From: Arctopsyche grandis
Lineage: Eukaryota > Arthropoda > Insecta > Trichoptera > Hydropsychidae
Direction of reading: 5' to 3'
NCBI RefSeq assembly: GCF_051622035.1
Contig: NC_135359.1
Coordinates: 28,363,501-28,427,500 of the forward strand
Length of the DNA: 64,000 nucleotides
The notes under the pieces are model-generated. The model made no database searches. It worked only from the letters and a program-made list of their open reading frames with translations, and was not told the DNA's origin. Numbering within the stretch: position 1 is the stretch's first letter; every line of letters begins with the position of its first letter. Both the position numbers and the translations under genes were made by a program. Shown piece by piece: positions 21,072-35,520 of the stretch.

Positions 21072-22275
21072 ATTTTTACTTTATCTATGTACGCAGTAAC
21101 AATAGATGAAGTTTTGTGATCATGCGAAAATTCGAACTCGAGATTTTGACTGATTGGAACTCAGAATCGATTATTGATCACGTTTTCATGATCTAGAAAA
21201 AATGTGTGTGTGTGTCTGTGTATTTTGGGGATTTTTTGAACACCGTTAGTCCTATCGAACCAAAACTTAGTATCAGTTACTGAAATTCTTATAGACACGA
21301 CGTCAATTTTTTTCAAATTTTTAAGTTGACCGAAAATGGTACCTCCCCTTTAGGTGTCCTCTTTTTTTAAGTTTTTGAATTCAATTATCTCCCAAACCGC
21401 TAACTGAATCGGATTAAAATTTTTTTACATGTAATAAAAATAATAATATCTATAATTTTATATTTTTTAAATATTTTTATCTGAACCGGAAGTAGTAGTT
21501 TTACTTCAGAGAATCGAGGTTTTTTATGTTTTTGTCAGAAACCTTTTGGTTTATTGAACTGAAATTTCATATCTAGAAATATAAGCGTAATAGCAAGTTA
21601 TGGATAAAATTTGGTAAGCATACCTCAACCGGAAGTGGCAGTTAACTCTTGTTCGATTTATCTTCCATTATTTTTTTTGACCCCTTAAACATGTGTGATC
21701 TTCACGAAAAAATTCAAGTATAATAACCGGAAGTGGGATTTTCTCCTCTTAGAAAAATCAAAAATGTAGTCGCCTGGATCCTGTCCACACCCCTGAACGT
21801 ATTAAGCTGAAAATTTATATTTGTGTTTTTTATGTACTAACTTAGAGTTGCTAACATTTTGGTCCGAATTCGTAAACCGGAAGTAGTATTTTTTTTTAAA
21901 ACAATATTTCATTATTTTATTTTGACCTTTTAAATAATTTTAAACGTCTTGATATTTATTGTGTATAATAAAAATAGTGATTTTAAGTTAAAATAAAAAA
22001 TAAAATCACCAAATTTAATGAACCGGAAGTGGTATTTTTTTTATTTACATCAAAAGGTTTCTGAGAAAAACATAAAAAATCTTGATTCTCTAGAGTAAAA
22101 GTACTACTTCCGGCTTAGGTTCAAAAATATTAGGGTATAAAATTTATAATTTCTATTACATGTAAAAAATTTCAATCTGATTCTGATTCAGTTAGCGGTT
22201 TGTTAATTGAATTCAAAAACTTAAAAAAAGAGGACACCTATAAGGGGAGGTACCATTTCCGGTCAACTTAAAATT
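21072..22275 (+). repeat. ACCGGAAGT-array repeat, copy 3, with fold-back arrangement
   Basis: Starts ATTTTTACTTTATCTATGTA. Motif sites are at 21329, 21485, 21628, 21726, 21876 and 22022 in plus orientation, then in the opposite orientation near 22106 and 22255. The last ~230 bases (22045-22275) are an inverted copy of the beginning (about 21320-21560). The whole would fold into a long stem with a ~500-base loop. Confidence 0.75.
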
Positions 22276-22416
22276 TATTAGTGATCGTGAATAAAAGGTG
22301 TTGGGAAGGGGGTAATGTGTGAATTTTTCTCGTTAAAATCCATATTTTGATAATTTACCGTGCGGTCAATACCACACGGTAAATTGGTCATACTGTAAAT
22401 TGTCCGCAAAAAATAC

Positions 22417-22605
22417 CTTATAGAACCGTGTTGCAAATTTGTTGATATGCTGTCCATTGACGATTGCAAATGTGACAAAAAAATATCACTAAAAATGATC
22501 GTTTAACGATGTAATTAAATAATTAACAATTATAATACAAGTTAAATTATTATGCGATTATACATTTTCACCAAAAGTATTACCATTCATTAGTAACAAA
22601 TGCAT
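22417..22605 (-). pseudogene. Serpin 5' stump, frameshifted third copy
   Basis: Exon 1 (22584-22605, 22 nt, ATGCATTTGTTACTAATGAATG before GTAATA) and exon 2 (22417-22488) align with serpin B. Exon 2 has seven T where serpin B has six, so the joined length is 94 nt and the frame breaks inside the signal peptide. Exons 3-9 are missing: sequence left of 22400 is the ACCGGAAGT repeat region. Leader block (22619-22630) and upstream DNA to about 22870 are still conserved with serpin B. Confidence 0.85.
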
Positions 22606-22870
22606 TTTTACCACTTGATGTGTTCAAGTGCTCTACCTCAACAAAACTATACCGTCCACAATAAATAATAAATGTTATATATGAGTATCGATTTACAGAT
22701 CATTTTCTAACTCTGCTATGCATTAAAAGCAAACAAAAAAGCAGAGTTATTCATTCTAAAGAGCAAAATATAAATTTTCTTTGGAGGGATTAATTATTTT
22801 TGGTATGGAAAATTTTACCGTTTTTAATATATAATATTAACTTAATTAAATTCAATTACTAATAATAATT

Positions 22871-24360
22871 TCATTTTTTTTTAATTGAATGTGACAATTA
22901 TAAAATTAGTAATTTGTACGTAATTATGTTTATTTCATATACAAGCTATTATAATTGTCCACACATAATCAATATAATATTATATTATTATATTGATTAT
23001 GTGTAAATAAATCAATTGAATTCTGGTTTCTGAGAATATTCATTCTTATTTGAAACTCTATCTGACAAATTTTTGTTCTTCAAGTTTTTTCATATGAAAT
23101 ATATTCCAATGTTAAGTAAAACTATTTAAATGTATTATAATAATTAAAATAATAACAAATACATTTGAATACAACTGTAAGGCTATGTAATATGTAACAA
23201 AATTTATAATTAAAGTTATATTATGAGCCATTGCATTTTTAAATGTATGTACATATATGCTCAGCTTGAATTTGTTACACTTGTAAAACAAATACATTTA
23301 ATATTCATCCTATGTTTTCAGAATATATACATATATTCAGATACACATTTTTTTTATTATTGCTTTAAAATACTTTAATTAATTATCTAATTAATTATCT
23401 AGCGAATAATACTAATTATTTATCTAGTGAATTTTAAAAGTCAAAAATATACTTTTTTTTAGCTATCATGCATTTATTGGACCAGTTCTATATTTCACTA
23501 CATTTAATTGTATACATACAAACATACATATGTACATAAATTAAACACACCTGAAAATAATTTTTCTTCGAAACAAAAAAACATGACGAAAATTTCATTA
23601 TTATTTTGAAAATAAAGTGACATATTCCTCGACCTTTAATCTGAATACTAAAAATTCTGACATACTAAGAAATGTAAATAGACCAAAATGACCTTATTTA
23701 ATAACGTAAAACAACATTTTGCGTCAAAATAACTCATTTTGGCCTCTTTATATTTCATAAAATATTTTTTTTTGTATTTAAATTCTCTCAACGACTTTTA
23801 TTTTTTAAATAATATAGGAAACGTCAAAAAAATATAAATTTTCTGAAAAGAACGCTTTCCCCATACAAACATCCATTAAGAACGGCGCACACTTCTTTCT
23901 TGACTTTTGACCGAAAAGGTGACTTTGAATTTTCGTTCTTCCGCCAATACTTATTATGTTCGAACCTAATAAATTTTAACTGGTGAATATTGAGCATTTA
24001 TTTTTTTTTCAGTGGTAAAATATTGAAATTATTCTTGAAAAGGAGATTTTTTTTTGAAACTTTTGTCTGGACAAATCGAATGACATTGTTTAAAATAAAT
24101 GATTTTTTTTATTTAACGTTCTCTTGATATGAAAAAAGCTTTCCACAATATCCATTGATAAAAATACAAAATTTGCGTTTTTCGCTCCGGCGTAAATTGA
24201 CCTTTGTTGCTTCAAAGCCTATTCAAATTTTCATATTAAACAACAAATAACACAACACAAATAAATTTCTAATTTGATTTAAACAAACCTATTGTCATGA
24301 TTTTGAAATATTTGATGCAAATTTTCGGGACAATAGTAAATTTTGACCTACATATAAGAG
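22871..24360. other. AT-rich intergenic stretch, no gene seen
   Basis: Contains a small palindrome (ATTATGTGTGGAC... type, near 22955-23005: CACATAATCAATATAATA and its complement) and microsatellite ACATACATATGTACAT. No exon, RNA gene or defined element could be assigned. Confidence 0.4.
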
Positions 24361-24840
24361 CTTAGCTGTATCAGTATGCTCATAGATGGTACAGATTGCG
24401 CAATATGGTCAACGTGTACGTACACTGTCGGGTACAAGGACGCTCACCATATTCAGGTCATCATTCGTCGCTTCGCATGATTTACAGCTGTCATGTTCAG
24501 ATCTCCGAAGACGACTGAAACCCACCCGAGTCCCATAGGTGGAGTTGGGATGGAAATGGGGTGGCTAGATGCATCAATCCCGTTTAGGGGCGGCTTCTGC
24601 GTGACGGATGCGACATTAACGCCGGGCTCACATGCATCATCAGTCGCCTAATAAATCGGTGCTAAATTAATTTATTGCCACCCTTTTCACTCCTCCTATG
24701 ACTCAAACCGTCCTCGACTTGTCGGATAGTTTTGCTAGTGACGTGTGACGATCTGACCCATATGCAGATAACATGGGACGTGACCCGATGGCCGAAATGT
24801 TGCCGACGGACAGATAGTGTCTAAATTTATTATATTTTTC
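24361..24840. other. GC-rich island of unknown nature in AT-rich DNA
   Basis: About 480 bases with clearly higher GC content than the surroundings (for example ACCCACCCGAGTCCCATAGG near 24522). All frames are broken by stops. It may be an inserted element or a non-coding conserved segment; no family is recognised. Confidence 0.35.
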
Positions 24841-24972
24841 CCATTTAGTACAGCAGAAAACCTTACACAAGGTGTTCAAAAATTTATTACATAAAATTAT
24901 ATTAATATAATTTATACTAAAACTGAATTAAATACAGTTTTTTTCGATTGATTCAAGCAATTTCTTTCATTT

Positions 24973-26116
24973 GTGACATACATACATACATACTTTTATA
25001 GTCAATATCAATTAAATCATTCAATCCTTAACACGTCATCTTCTATTAAGGATCTTGGTGTAATACTCAATAATAAACTAAATTTCTCTGAACATATTTC
25101 TTTTATTACCAACAAAGCATTTAAATCTCTTGGATTCCTACTCCGCTCAACAAAACCCTTTAATGATCCTTATGTACTAAAATTACTTTATTTTTCCTTT
25201 GTAAGGTCTCACCTTGAATTTGCCTCAATTATCTGGTCACCTTTTTATTTATCCCATATTAATTGTATTGAGAAAGTTCAACTTAAATTTATTAAATCCT
25301 TACGCTACCTTTTTCCTACCTATACCCATTCTACTGTTTCCGACATTTTAAAAATCCTTTCTTTTAACAATCTTTCTGTCAGGCGACGACATTCTGATGC
25401 TATATTCTTCTTTAAGCTCATAAATGGTTTTCTTGATTGTTCTGATTTACTGAATAAGGTTAATTTCAGAATCCCAGTTCGATACTCTAGACGCGTTGCA
25501 CTCTTTTCACTTGATCCTTTCAATACTAATTCCCAAAAATATTTTTATCTGCAGCGCGTTTATCGTATGTTTAACGGAGAGCTGAATGAGGTTGATCTGT
25601 TTGGTATTTCCCTACATCAATTCAGGTCTAACATCAAGAGAATCTTGACCGATTGATTCATTTTTTCTCCTATTCTATTTTTTCAATATTTCCATTAATT
25701 TTATACTTTAGTTTAGTTATGTAATGTGCTATTTAATCATATTATAGCTTTCATTCCTTTCCATTTCATTTGTTTATTTTGTATTTACCTTTTTCATTTG
25801 TTTTTTATATTTGTAAATTTCAATTTCTTCTTATATTCTATCTTATAACCTTTTCCAAATATTTTAATACTATAGTTTAATTATGCAATGTACTACATAT
25901 TTTGTCATGCCTTTATTCTTTACTTTTTAATTTGTTTTCCTTATATTTATCTTTTTCATTTTTGTAAAAATCTATTATTGGACTCGGGTGTTACATATAT
26001 TATTTATTTACTTTTTGTTTTTTTTATACCTATCTCTGTACATCCTGTCTGTTGATTTTTCAATTAATAAAATAAAATAAAATAAAAATAAAATAAAATA
26101 AAATAAAATAAAATAG
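24973..26116 (+). mobile_element. LINE 3' part with 227-codon intact frame (RT C-terminal region) and A-rich tail
   Basis: The frame 24973-25656 encodes SSSIKDLGVILNNKLNFSEHISFI..., LLYFSFVRSHLEFASIIWSP and EKVQLKFIKSL, the region after the RT catalytic core in CR1/jockey-type LINEs, then C-terminal NFRIPVRYSRRVALF. A ~400-base T-rich 3' UTR and a (AAAAT)n tail at 26066-26115 follow. It is 5' truncated just before 24973, as usual for LINEs. The uninterrupted frame suggests a fairly recent insertion. Confidence 0.85.
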
Positions 26117-26149
26117 TCAATTTATGGTATTTCGCAACCCTCAAACTTT

Positions 26150-26760
26150 TTGATGTATAATTCATATATATATTTGATTTTTAAATGCTTTTTCTATTTT
26201 ACAATTTTAATTTAATTTTGTTAGTGATCATAGTATTATATTATTTTAATTTGATTTTTGATTTTTAAATGCTTTTTATTATTACGAAATTATGTTCACA
26301 ATACATCTTATATCTATTTTAATAGCTACTGATCTACTGATCATTTTCTATTTTACAATTTTAATTTAATTTGGTTAGTAATCACAGTATTATAATGTTA
26401 ATCTAAAGCATAATAGGAAAAAGAGCTCAAAAACCTATTTACAATCCTTATTAATGTTCATAATACATCTAATACATAATATTAATTAAAGACTCTCTAA
26501 AGTCGATGACCTAAAGCAGATTGTGTTTAGGTAATCTGTGTTTATACCTGAAGGGTATAGACATTTTGTTGTAATCACCGAGACTCTTCACAAGTGTGTT
26601 AGTATGGCTATTAGTGATTCTGTCATAGAATCTACTGGTTAGTTTGTTAGTAATGTCTGCAACAAACGGAATATTATATATGGCATGCAGTTTTTTCAGG
26701 TTAGTATATATGGGTGTATTATAAATTATTTTTAGGGATTATATTATTTTAATGTTAATG
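26150..26760 (-). mobile_element. Jockey-like LINE 3' UTR, truncated or rearranged
   Basis: Blocks TTTAAATGCTTTTTATTATT, ACACTTGTGAAGAGTCTCGG (complement) and the end segment shared with 16030-16140 recur here, with an internal partial duplication (26160-26240 repeats parts of 26250-26400). The same 3' UTR is found at 30001-30084, 54475-54715 and 54915-55225. Minus orientation follows from the coding fragment. Confidence 0.7.
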
Positions 26761-27049
26761 TACAGCATTATAGGAAAAAGAGCTCAAAATACATACATAT
26801 GTACATATGTAGTGTGGGCCTTAATTCATAGTTTTCGGCCGATGTTTGTAGACTTTCAAATACCCCCAGAGAAAGAATCAAAATCAGAATCCTAATCCTA
26901 AATCAAACACTATCATTTTTATTATACCTTGGCATACAATGAAGGTACATGTGTACATATGTCATCATAAGAATTATTATTATTTTGTCCACTATGATAG
27001 AACTATTAGAATTAAATTAAAAATCTTTTCATTTTTTTATTTAATCTTT

Positions 27050-27425
27050 AATTTGTACTAGGAAGACCTGACAGGTAGCCCCAATGCACCTTCCTGGCCA
27101 GAAATGTTGTACATTTTGATACAAATATTATTAGTATTATATAAAGTACCCAGAGACATCTATGGTCAAATTTGTAAATTTGCAGCATTTTAAACAATTC
27201 AGCGAAATTCAGTAAATACATATCAATTAACATCCACATAGACATTTATGGTCACATTTGAAAATTCGCAGAATTTTATACAATTCAGCGATATTCGACA
27301 TTGCTGAAAACTCGATATTTTTCGAGAAAATGGGTAACGTTGCCAATTTATTGGAACCGTTTCAATGAAAATCAGATAATTGGCAAACTCTGATAGGAAA
27401 CGATTGACCTGAAGTGCTTTTCATT
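27050..27425 (-). mobile_element. Copy of the tRNA-headed retroposon family (body and 3' end)
   Basis: Begins with the family 3' block (AGGAAGACCTGACAGGTAGC), then the ...AGACATCTATGG... body and the TTTCAATGAAAATCAGATAA and TTGGCAAACTCTGATAGGAA blocks that sit just behind the tRNA-like head in full copies. The head itself is missing. Confidence 0.7.
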
Positions 27426-27501
27426 CTTAAACTTTCTTCGAACTCACTTAAACTGATTGAATATACAAATGATACAACCAAATAAATGTGGATAACACAC
27501 A

Positions 27502-27755
27502 CTTGCGTTTCATCGAAGTTTATATTTTCAATCTCCGATTTGAATATGTTTACAGCTTTTTGTTATAAATCTGTAACCAACCCAGAATTATCGGAAGCAT
27601 AAATTTTGACATCTTGTAATCCACCTGAAATAAATGAAACCAATGAATAATGAGAGAATCGAGAATAAAATGACAATTTTTCAAACGCACGTAATCGTAA
27701 TCTGGAAAATATAAAGCCGAGTTGAGCTCCTTTTGAATTTCAGATAAGCGGTAAT
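27502..27755 (-). pseudogene. Serpin exon 3-4 relic, fourth copy
   Basis: The minus strand at 27691-27755 reads [15 protein letters not shown], matching the end of serpin exon 3 ([15 protein letters not shown] in serpin A). 27505-27625 reads GLQDVKIYASDNSGLVTDL, stop, QKAVNIFKSEIENINF, matching exon 4 with an internal deletion and a stop codon. No other exons are found nearby. Minus orientation agrees with the other serpin copies. Confidence 0.85.
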
Positions 27756-30000
27756 TATGTCAAAAATTGTATCTATAATACTTGATTGTAGATACATATA
27801 GATATATACGTATGTAGTATGTATGTACATATATTATTTACTATTTTTCATAAAATTGAAAGCACATATGTATACGTACATAAAAATACACATACATACG
27901 TATATTAAATATAATCATCTGGCGTTCGATATACAAATTTTCTTTATAACATAGAAAAGCTCTTTGGGTTCGTTTTGCGTTTGCAAAGTTTTTTTTTACT
28001 TCCTTTTGGCGTCTCGTTGTAGCGGAAAAAATATTAAAAGCGTTTACTGCGCGGCAATTCGCCCGTAAATCTCTCTTAGAATCGTATATAAATTTTTGTC
28101 AAAGAAAATAACACTACGGCCGTTCAATGTCGACCCCTAAGATTTTATTTATTTTTTAATTTGGCTTATTACAGCATTGAAAACGGTCGTAGGTGTCTTG
28201 TATACCGAGGATTTTTTTAAATTGTAATACATTCAAAACACTACATACAAACACTAGTAAAAATACATATTTTAGTCAACTTTCTTCGTAATTGAATTGT
28301 TTTGGACCATTTCAACGCGTTATCAACACGTTAAGAATATTTCAAAATTAAAATTAAAGTATAGAAATAATTGAAATTGGTTTTTTATATTTACATATAA
28401 TACATACACACTTTAAAATATTCTTATTTTCTCATTTTACTCATCCACCAATGCTACCGTTTATTTAGTAATAAAATTAAGAACTACATATTATATGTAT
28501 GTACATACATCCAAATTAATATCCAAAAAAATATGCGAAAATTTGTATAATTTTTTTCAATTCACGACACATAAACGTAAAATTATCTAAATATTATTAT
28601 CTTTTCTAAATTATCCTATAAATACCGAGTCGTCGTTTTTAAACCGTAATCCGGCATATATAATATTGATGGTGTAATCTGTAATACATTTAAACGCAAA
28701 ACATGGAAATTAAATTTTTTTTCGTAAATATTATACATAATAGATTTATATAGTTTCTCAATTCAACAAATGATATTTATTACAAACGTTGCGTTTGGTT
28801 ACGAAAAACAGCTTGGACTTATTACAAAATTACACTGTTCGACACGAAAAATGGTTAAGAGACAAGTTATGGTTATGATTAATGGTTAAAAGACTTTCCT
28901 TATAGATATATGCCCAGTGAACATGAATCTGGTAATAAAAAATGTTGATTGGCTCGATATTCGAAGGTATGTGTATTTTTCTATATATTGGTGTTGTTCG
29001 GTCGATGTCTCAAAATATGTCAATTTCCTGTTCAAAATGAATATGGGAATCTATAGTAAGGTACTTTATCTTTCATTTGTAGTACTTTTCAGCTTTCAAA
29101 TCTCTCTATGTAGTCGTCCAGTTCAAATCAAAAGTCTAAAGTACGTATTTTTATTTGGGATTTTTTTTTTCTATTTTCCAGTGTTAATACTATTTTATAT
29201 TGAGTATTTTCTATTGAAACATGTTTATTGGGATAATTTTCTGGCCACACTATTTTTTTTTGTGCGATATGTTATAAAATTAAGTGTGCTTAATTTTAAA
29301 TCGGTAAAATTGCGAGCTAAAAGCTCGTACTAGTATTTACTCCTATGTATTGAATTAATAAGGATAATAAATTAAATTGTATTTATATTAGAATTAAATA
29401 AAATTCCACTTAGAAAAATCATATTTCCACTATTCTTGTGGATTAATAACAAAAATTCTATTGATAACTACCTGGCTTAGCTCGATGAAATAAACGATTT
29501 TTTGTTATTAATCGTCGTCATTTGTCGAACAGTTTTATTGGACGAATGTTGTAATTTAAAAATGTCTAAATTTATTTTTTATGATAGAATCGACTCGTCA
29601 GTGCGCTTTTGAACCTCCTCGATATAAAAAGACGATCGCTCGACTCTGTCTGGTTTGTGTCGAAAGAAGTTCTGATTAAAAAATCAATAATCCAAACGCA
29701 CTCATGCACGATGGCAAGAATGGCGACTTGGCACGCCAGCCCCCCACATTTGAATGGCAAAAACCCAAAAAAAAACCATGGATAATACAGACATAACGCG
29801 TACGGAATATCCCTAGCACAATTCCGCATTACGATATTAAAAGAAAACATTTGATTTATTTATGTACATGTACATATATAAATACATACATATATAAATA
29901 TAAATATACTATATGTATATTTATATTTATATATGTATACATGTATGTATATTTATATATGTATATACGTATATTTATATCTATGTATATGTATATTTGC
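27756..30000. other. Unique AT-rich DNA, no supported gene
   Basis: Open frames at 28917-29333 and 29572-29850 lack domain similarity or splice context. 29850-30000 is a (TATATGTA)-type low-complexity tract. I see no RNA gene. Confidence 0.4.
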
Positions 30001-30560
30001 GTTTGATTTTGATTTTTAAATGCTTTTTATTATTACGAAATTATGTTCACAATACATCTTATATCTATTTTAATAGCTACTGATTAGTGCTTCCAATCCC
30101 GGAAGGTTACTTCAGCACCGGGATTGCTGTGCTGGGAATTTCCAAACCCGGGATCACGGTGCTAGCACCGGGATTTCAAATGTATAAGAAGAAAGTTAAA
30201 TTGCATGTTTTCATATTTCGAAAACGTTCAATTGCATTTTGCAAACTCTCCCGATGTTTCACGCAAAAAATACTCCCATATTGGCGTACTAATTTTGAGA
30301 GTTTGGATACATTCTTTAAATTTTTGGTTCGCATCCATAAATTTCAAAACGGGTGGCAAATAAATGGACTATGACTGTCATTGCTCATCCCACCATTGTT
30401 CATTATATCATTTTGATTTATGTTTTTTCCATATTATTTTTAAAGAAATTTCTGCCAGCACCGTAATCCCGGTATTCAAACTAGTTTCGCGGTGCCAGAA
30501 AACACCGGGATCCCGGGATTGGAAGCCTTACTACTGATCTACTGATCATTTTCTATTTAC
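30001..30560 (-). mobile_element. Jockey-like LINE 3' UTR fragment hosting a hAT-type MITE
   Basis: Starts TTTGATTTTGATTTTTAAAT and continues ...AATAGCTACTGAT (30084), then resumes CTACTGATCTACTGATC at 30531. These flanks match the uninterrupted copies at 26240-26345 and 54470-54720, so the 446-bp interior is an insertion. Confidence 0.75.
30085..30530. mobile_element. hAT-type MITE (446 bp) with perfect 8-bp target duplication
   Basis: Ends TAGTGCTTCCAATCCCGG and, inverted, TAAGGCTTCCAATCCCGG. CTACTGAT occurs directly outside both ends (30077-30084 and 30531-30538). Internal subterminal repeats of CACCGGGATT type are visible. The 95-codon open frame 30087-30374 spans the element and is not a gene. 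Confidence 0.9.
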
Positions 30561-32639
<2,079 letters not shown>

Positions 32640-34077
32640 CCAACAGTGCTGCTCTATAAGTCAATAAATCGTTCATGCGTAAGTTCGAGTTTTCAATTAC
32701 CGTTTTCATTGTGTGTCGTTCTTCGCTCGGCGGGAAAATCTTCATGCGGTTTTCCTACCTTTCCACCGCTCCATTTCCACCACCCACCGCCCCGGAAAAT
32801 CTCGTCTACTTTTCCGGACGAGCTCGGTCACGCGAACCGTCCGGATATTACGTTTCTTATTCTCGCCGTTGTACACTTCCGACTTTTCTGAGCTTTCGCG
32901 TCGTTTTCTATTAACATTCGAACGCATAACGACGCGCCGTTAACCTTCAAATTATTAAAGATCGATGATGGGGAATAAGAAGGGGTATTGAAAAAACCCG
33001 ATAATTGATGACCATTATTCAATTTGACGATCGAGAAAACGCCCAGAGTGAAACATCACCACGTTGTGACCTTGGATAAAGAAAACTATCAACTATAAAT
33101 ATCACAGTAGAAAATAAACAAGTATACCTATGTATATATGTATGTATAATGCCTGTTATGAGTGTCAAGTAATCCCATTAGGTACCTACTCTACTTATCG
33201 CAAAAATACCTTGGGTCATAATTAGCGAGTCTAGACGAAATTACAGTTTGAATAAAACAAAAAAAAATAGCATGACTTCTAAAGATCGTATCGGCAATCT
33301 CATTCTATCAATAAAAAAATAAAATTTGAGTTAAAATTGTAAGCTGGGTAAATTAAAAAAAAATACAAACTGAGCCTGGAACATCAGTCAGTTATTAAAC
33401 TGGAAAATTATTGATACCTTGTTCAATTTTATTAACATTAGAATACCCCCAACCCTTCTTAACGATATAACCATAATTGAGGTTTGAGAAAAGCCATGGT
33501 TCGTAGCGTCTATGAAAACTACGATAGTAGATGGTATTGTTACAATGGTTCTACTACATACAATTGAATCCAATTATATATGTGATTTAACACACTCTAA
33601 TTATTTTATTATTAATAAACAGCAGTTAGAAATATACCGACGACTGTTGTAAATATTATTTTTAATATTTTTTTAATATAAACACTTTTGCCAGATTGTT
33701 TTTATAATTTTAAGTACATAGTTTATCGGCATCCAACAATAACGAAAACAAATAATAACAAACTGGTTTTATTGTTATTTTTCCAATTCAATTTCAAATT
33801 TTAATAGCAATGTTAAATGTGTTGCTTCAATTAAATAGACATTTCTTTTATTCGTAAAATATTTTTAAATATTTTACATAACATCTCCGAAAACTCTCCA
33901 GGGGGTGATTTTTAGGACCGTGTACCATGTATATGGGCTAGAGGTGCTGCGTTTTTTCACATGTATATTAAAAATAAATTACTAAGAACATGTCCCACGT
34001 ACCGGGCGAGCGTGCGGGGATGGAATGCGCGAGAACAGCAATGAATAGCACCCTAAATCAAGAGTAAAGTATAATTA
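32640..34077. other. Unique DNA, no supported gene
   Basis: 32690-32940 is GC-richer and open in several frames on both strands, but no frame has splice sites or a recognisable domain. It may be a CpG-rich or regulatory patch. Confidence 0.35.
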
Positions 34078-34226
<149 letters not shown>

Positions 34227-34837
34227 GTACTGTGCCACACCGTCCATATGTGCGAATTGTGCAAATCATTCGGCAGCTAAATTTCTTGAGGCGGCCGTCA
34301 TCGAACCAAAAAAATCCTCGAGTTGTGATGTGAAACAAAAATCTAAAAGGTGAAAAATTGTGGAAATAACACTTTTTTCTACATGCTTTGCCGGATGTTA
34401 TGACGGCCGCCTTTTGTATTGTTTTGTATTTTGTACTGAGAAACGATTTTCGAATGCAAACCCATACAACAAGGGTGATCAGCACGTGCGTTTTCGCCAA
34501 CAAAACGTCATCCAAATAGCGTTCAAATATAAGCTTGTAAGATTGTAAGCTTCGAACTAATTTTAAGAATCGTGTGCGTCGTAAACAAAATGTATTGCAC
34601 CGAACACGGTCACTTCACTATAATATTTAGGCGCATGAGCCATTGCGCTTAAATATTATAATATAATATCGTACAAAACATTCAATGATCCGGATCGACA
34701 AATATGTTCTGCATCCTAAATACTCGCAACAAATTCAAGTGAAAATACGAGATGCGCATGCATGACTACAGCCTTGAATGTGGTTCGTGTATCAATTAAT
34801 TTCCAAAATCACCCGTTGAAATATGAACGGAAATTTT

Positions 34838-35520
34838 ATTTTATTTTTACATAGACATATACCAGGAGGGCTTGACAAGAAGACCCCAGTGCGCCTTCCT
34901 GGACAATTAATTACAAACAATGCAGCATTTTATTATTACATCACTGTATTTCCAGAAGCTGAAGAACACGAAATAACAATTGATTAATTAATTAATTACA
35001 TAATTAATCCATTGAGACATCTATGGATTTTAGATTTGTACATAATTTTTACAAATTCTACATACAATAAATACAGAAGGTTTGTGACAACAGGAAAGAT
35101 GATTTTTTTTGCCAATTTTGAGGAACCGTTTCAACAATGATCAGATAAAATTGGTTACCTGACAACTCGTTCACAGATTTTCCGTAAACCGAGGATGCGC
35201 TCCAGGCATTACGTATACGGCCATCTCTTTCTCACCCCGTCTGTTCACCAAGATCTCGTTTACTATGCCATTACGTATGCAGCCATCTCTTTCACAGACC
35301 GTCTGCTATCGGTGAACAGACGGTCTGTGAAAGAGATGGTCGTGTCGAAAAACTGGCAATAAAATTGGCGAAAAACTGGCAATAAAACTGGTGATAAAAT
35401 TGGCAAACTCTGATAAGAAACGATCGATTTGTAGTCACAAATACCCTCAAATCTAACCAACAGTATAGCGGATCGAACCCACTGATCACTTGGTGCTAAA
35501 CATACACGCTACAATAAGTC
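34838..35520 (-). mobile_element. Near full-length tRNA-headed retroposon
   Basis: On the minus strand, the head (about 35505 down to 35432) reads CCAGCAGTATGACTTATTGT...GGGTTCGATCC, a tRNA-like sequence with a B box. The body with CGTTTCTTATCAGAGTTTGC follows, and the 3' block CCAGGAAGGCGCACTGGGGT with an A/T-rich end lies at 34838-34910. A rearranged, hairpin-forming segment (35190-35345) interrupts it. The plus-strand copy at 50340-50825 defines the family. Confidence 0.75.
35283..35339. repeat. 23-bp-arm perfect hairpin
   Basis: CCATCTCTTTCACAGACCGT plus CTG (35283-35305) is followed after 11 bases by its exact complement (35317-35339). A diverged third copy of the arm is at 35221-35243 (CCATCTCTTTCTCACCCCGT). 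It lies inside a retroposon copy. Confidence 0.9.

Noticed and set aside
28917..29333. 138-codon frame rich in Phe, Leu and Tyr, membrane-protein-like
   Set aside because: Composition follows from T-rich DNA; no homologous motif, no splice sites and no neighbouring exons.
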